Shown here: positions 62,118 through 64,000 of the stretch, one piece after another
Position numbering within the stretch: the stretch's first letter is position 1
How the letters are laid out: the number at the start of each line of letters is the position of its first letter
NCBI GenBank assembly: GCA_042408955.1
Contig: JBHOQQ010000172.1
Location: 1-64,000 of the forward strand
Length of the DNA stretch: 64,000 nucleotides
Origin: CALGSZ01 sp042408955
GTDB lineage: Bacteria > Chloroflexota > Chloroflexia > Thermomicrobiales > UBA6265
Reading direction: 5' to 3'
Program-made: the position numbers and the translations under genes
Notes under the pieces: model-generated
What the model was told of the DNA's origin: nothing
What the model saw: the letters and a program-made list of their open reading frames with translations, nothing else
The model's database searches: none

Positions 62118-63013
62118 GCGCACCCGAGCCCGTCCTTCAGGCGAATGATGCGGGATTCGCCATCGGCTCCCGGTGGCTCGTTCAGGACATCACGCTGGCG
62201 CTGCATCGCGGTGAGGTCGTTGCCCTGGCCGGTCCCAACGGGGCTGGCAAATCAACCCTCCTTCGCCTGCTCGCTGGTGATGTGGCTCCGACGCGGGGTC
62301 AGGTCCTCCTCGACGGCCGCCCGGTTGGCGCCTACCGGCCGCGCGATCTGGCGCTTCGCCGGGCAGTCTTGCCCCAGCAAACGATCGTGCAGTTCGCCTT
62401 CACCGCGAAAGAAGTGGTGGAGATGGGCCGCAGTCCCCGCCAGACTACGCCGGACGCCGATGAGGCCGTGGTGCTCAGCAGCTTGCAGCGAACGGAAGCG
62501 CTGCACCTTGCCCAGCGAACCTTCCCGTCGTTGTCAGGTGGCGAGCAGACCCGTGTCTCTCTCGCGCGCGTTCTTGCTCAGGAAACTCCCATCCTCCTCC
62601 TCGACGAGCCGACGGCATCGCTCGACCTGCGCCATCAGCAACTGGTCATGAGTGTCGCCCGCGCGATTGCCAGCCATGGAGGCATCGTGGTGGTCGTGCT
62701 GCATGATCTCAATCTTGCCGCCGCATTTGCCGACCGGATCGCCATCCTCTGCGACGGGCGTCTGGCTGCTCTCGGTACGCCTTGGGACACGCTCACAGAG
62801 TCTCGATTATCCGAGATCTTTTCCTGCCCAGTGGCCGTCGTGCGGCATCCCGCCCGGGATTGCCCGGTCGTGATTCCGCTCGGCTTGTCGGTGGCAGAAC
62901 CGCTGGGTGCAGAACTCCCGTCTCGCACCACCATCGCTCATTCGGTGGCTGAGATTCCGGACTTGGGCATTACTCCCAGTTCCCCCTTGACGCGCTCCCC
63001 TTCAAGCCGGTAG
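62114..63013 (+). CDS. hmuV: Heme ABC transporter ATP-binding protein
   Basis: A 299-residue ATPase. Walker A LAGPNGAGKSTLLRLLAG, Q-loop region VLPQQTIVQFAFTAKEVVEMGRSP (HmuV-like FAF), signature LSGGEQTRVSLARVLAQ, Walker B ILLLDEPTASLDLRHQ, and switch VVVLHDLNLA. The C-terminal 45 residues are a low-complexity Ser/Pro tail. ATG at 62114 overlaps the hmuU stop (ATGA). Confidence 0.93.
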   Translation: MSAPEPVLQANDAGFAIGSRWLVQDITLALHRGEVVALAGPNGAGKSTLLRLLAGDVAPTRGQVLLDGRPVGAYRPRDLALRRAVLPQQTIVQFAFTAKEVVEMGRSPRQTTPDADEAVVLSSLQRTEALHLAQRTFPSLSGGEQTRVSLARVLAQETPILLLDEPTASLDLRHQQLVMSVARAIASHGGIVVVVLHDLNLAAAFADRIAILCDGRLAALGTPWDTLTESRLSEIFSCPVAVVRHPARDCPVVIPLGLSVAEPLGAELPSRTTIAHSVAEIPDLGITPSSPLTRSPSSR

Positions 63014-63122
63014 GGTATACACAAATCCGATCTGGTGAGTAGGAATTACAGCCAGAGACGGAATCGTCGCTGGCTGAGGGGGAGGTTGTGTGTTCAGCAA
63101 GGGCGGACAAGGAAGCGACGGG

Positions 63123-64000
63123 ATGGGGCGAGGCAGCATGCGTCTTTCCCGCCGGCTCTTTGCACGGACGTTTTTGACCGGCGCAGGCTGCGCGCTCATG
63201 CGGATAGCGCCCACCTCCGCCGCCGCTCAAGACACCTCGTCAGGTCAGCCTGATCTCAGCGCGATCAAGGTGTATCTCACCGAGCAGGTCGGTCAACTGC
63301 AAGCTGGGAGTGCTTCGCTCGCGGATACGGCTCAAGCCTATTACGACCGTCTTGCTGCCTATCACTTTGATTACGCGGCAGCCTGGGCCGGTGACCAGGC
63401 CACGCTGGTCAGCCTTATCACGAAGGCACGCGATGAGTGGCGCGACGCGCACACCGCGTACGAGATGAGCGAAGGGCTGGTCGCGGGCGTGCCCTCGCTC
63501 GCCTACTTTGACACGCTGCTCGATGCCGGGCCGAGTGGAACCGAGGACCCGGAAAACGCGCTGGACTGGAAGCTGACCCTGCCCGATGGCCAGGTGTTGG
63601 AAAGGCCCGGCAACATCTTTCACCACCTCACCGAGCCCGCGTTGTGGGGAACGGAAGCCTCGTTCGTTGGCATGCAGGCCGATCTTGATGGCGATGGCCA
63701 GCTCCGCGTTGGCGATGTGTTGCCAGAAGCCAATGTGCTCCTCGGCTCCGTCAAAGCGCTGAGTGAGAGCGCGGGTCGCCTGGCGGCCGCCGTGGGGGAT
63801 TGGGAGCCGACGGTTGAGGATGCGTTCACCGCCCTAGTAACGATGTTGCCAACGATGAGCGACTACTTCGAGGAATGGAAGCAGTCCGTCTATGTGGCAG
63901 GCGCGCAAGCGACTGAAACATCGTTCGTTGGCCAGAGCCGCCTGGTGGACGTCTACGGAATCATCAATGGGCTCGACGTCACGTACGATGCCCTCAACCC
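63123..64000 (+). CDS. Imelysin/EfeO-like exported protein, C-terminus off the window
   Basis: The frame is open from ATG at 63123 through the right edge (at least 292 codons). The N-terminus has a Tat-like LSRRLFARTFLTGAG signal. The mature part contains IFHHLTEPALWGTEASF, whose HxxE and ALW match the iron-binding motif of imelysin/EfeO proteins, and a later DLDGDGQLRVGD that could bind calcium. It follows hmuTUV by 109 bp in the same direction, so an iron or heme role is likely. The cupredoxin domain of classical EfeO is not seen in the visible part. The family call is moderate. Confidence 0.7.
   Translation, partial: MGRGSMRLSRRLFARTFLTGAGCALMRIAPTSAAAQDTSSGQPDLSAIKVYLTEQVGQLQAGSASLADTAQAYYDRLAAYHFDYAAAWAGDQATLVSLITKARDEWRDAHTAYEMSEGLVAGVPSLAYFDTLLDAGPSGTEDPENALDWKLTLPDGQVLERPGNIFHHLTEPALWGTEASFVGMQADLDGDGQLRVGDVLPEANVLLGSVKALSESAGRLAAAVGDWEPTVEDAFTALVTMLPTMSDYFEEWKQSVYVAGAQATETSFVGQSRLVDVYGIINGLDVTYDALN

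Noticed and set aside
1..64000. tRNA or rRNA genes
   Set aside because: Intergenic stretches were scanned by eye for tRNA T-arm patterns and rRNA-like sequence; none was seen.

Overview
The window looks like chromosome from a high-GC, monoderm-type member of the Chloroflexota, most likely class Thermomicrobia (Sphaerobacter or Nitrolancea relatives). This is inferred from GC-rich coding with many GTG and some TTG starts, an LCP cell-wall protein, several Tat-exported proteins, and the protein families present. No rRNA or tRNA gene is visible, so the placement is not proven.

Layout. 1-3492: left-edge fragment of a minus-strand anti-phage-type operon (DUF499 ATPase plus a small partner running off the edge), followed by a 36-bp direct repeat pair. 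3791-6128: an MFS transporter translationally coupled to a C45 NTN-hydrolase. 6360-13936: complete F-type ATP synthase operon (atpZ/I-B-E-F-H-A-G-D-C); the beta subunit gene atpD carries an in-frame TGA at a conserved glycine. 14033-16656: murA, a stand-alone receiver protein and a DPM1-type glycosyltransferase, convergent with a GT4 glycosyltransferase. 17923-23739: a small ORF coupled to RNase Z, an LCP protein, a CocE/S15 hydrolase and a CitE-type CoA-ester lyase, ending at a perfect 17-bp terminator hairpin. 23803-25048: rplU-rpmA-rpmE with unusual Ala/Glu-rich tails on L21 and L31.

25477-30823: a DsrE-like protein, a glutaredoxin/thioredoxin-reductase fusion broken by an in-frame TAA, a small membrane protein and a PhoB/PhoR-like two-component pair. 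30765-34580: peptide ABC importer (binding protein and two permeases, no ATPase). 34952-38778: a ZU5-like surface protein and a GAF/PAS sensor kinase. 38945-45091: aminotransferase, ferredoxin-NADP reductase, UroD/MtaA-like protein, MFS protein and trpS. 45373-48454: HxlR regulator divergent from a CrtI-like FAD oxidoreductase, then an M55 D-aminopeptidase. 48821-53893: a secreted low-complexity protein, a REP-like intergenic block and a polar amino-acid ABC importer, divergent from a SelA-like PLP enzyme (54085). 55366-64000: secreted protein, PhoX phosphatase, nitroreductase, DUF3386 protein and an iron block (hmuTUV plus an imelysin/EfeO-like protein cut by the right edge).

Most of the window is ordinary chromosome: energy, cell wall, translation, nutrient import and signalling. 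The points that deserve a second look are two conserved genes each broken by one nonsense codon, the partial DUF499 defence module, three kinds of intergenic repeat, the tailed ribosomal proteins, and a recurring extended -10 box.
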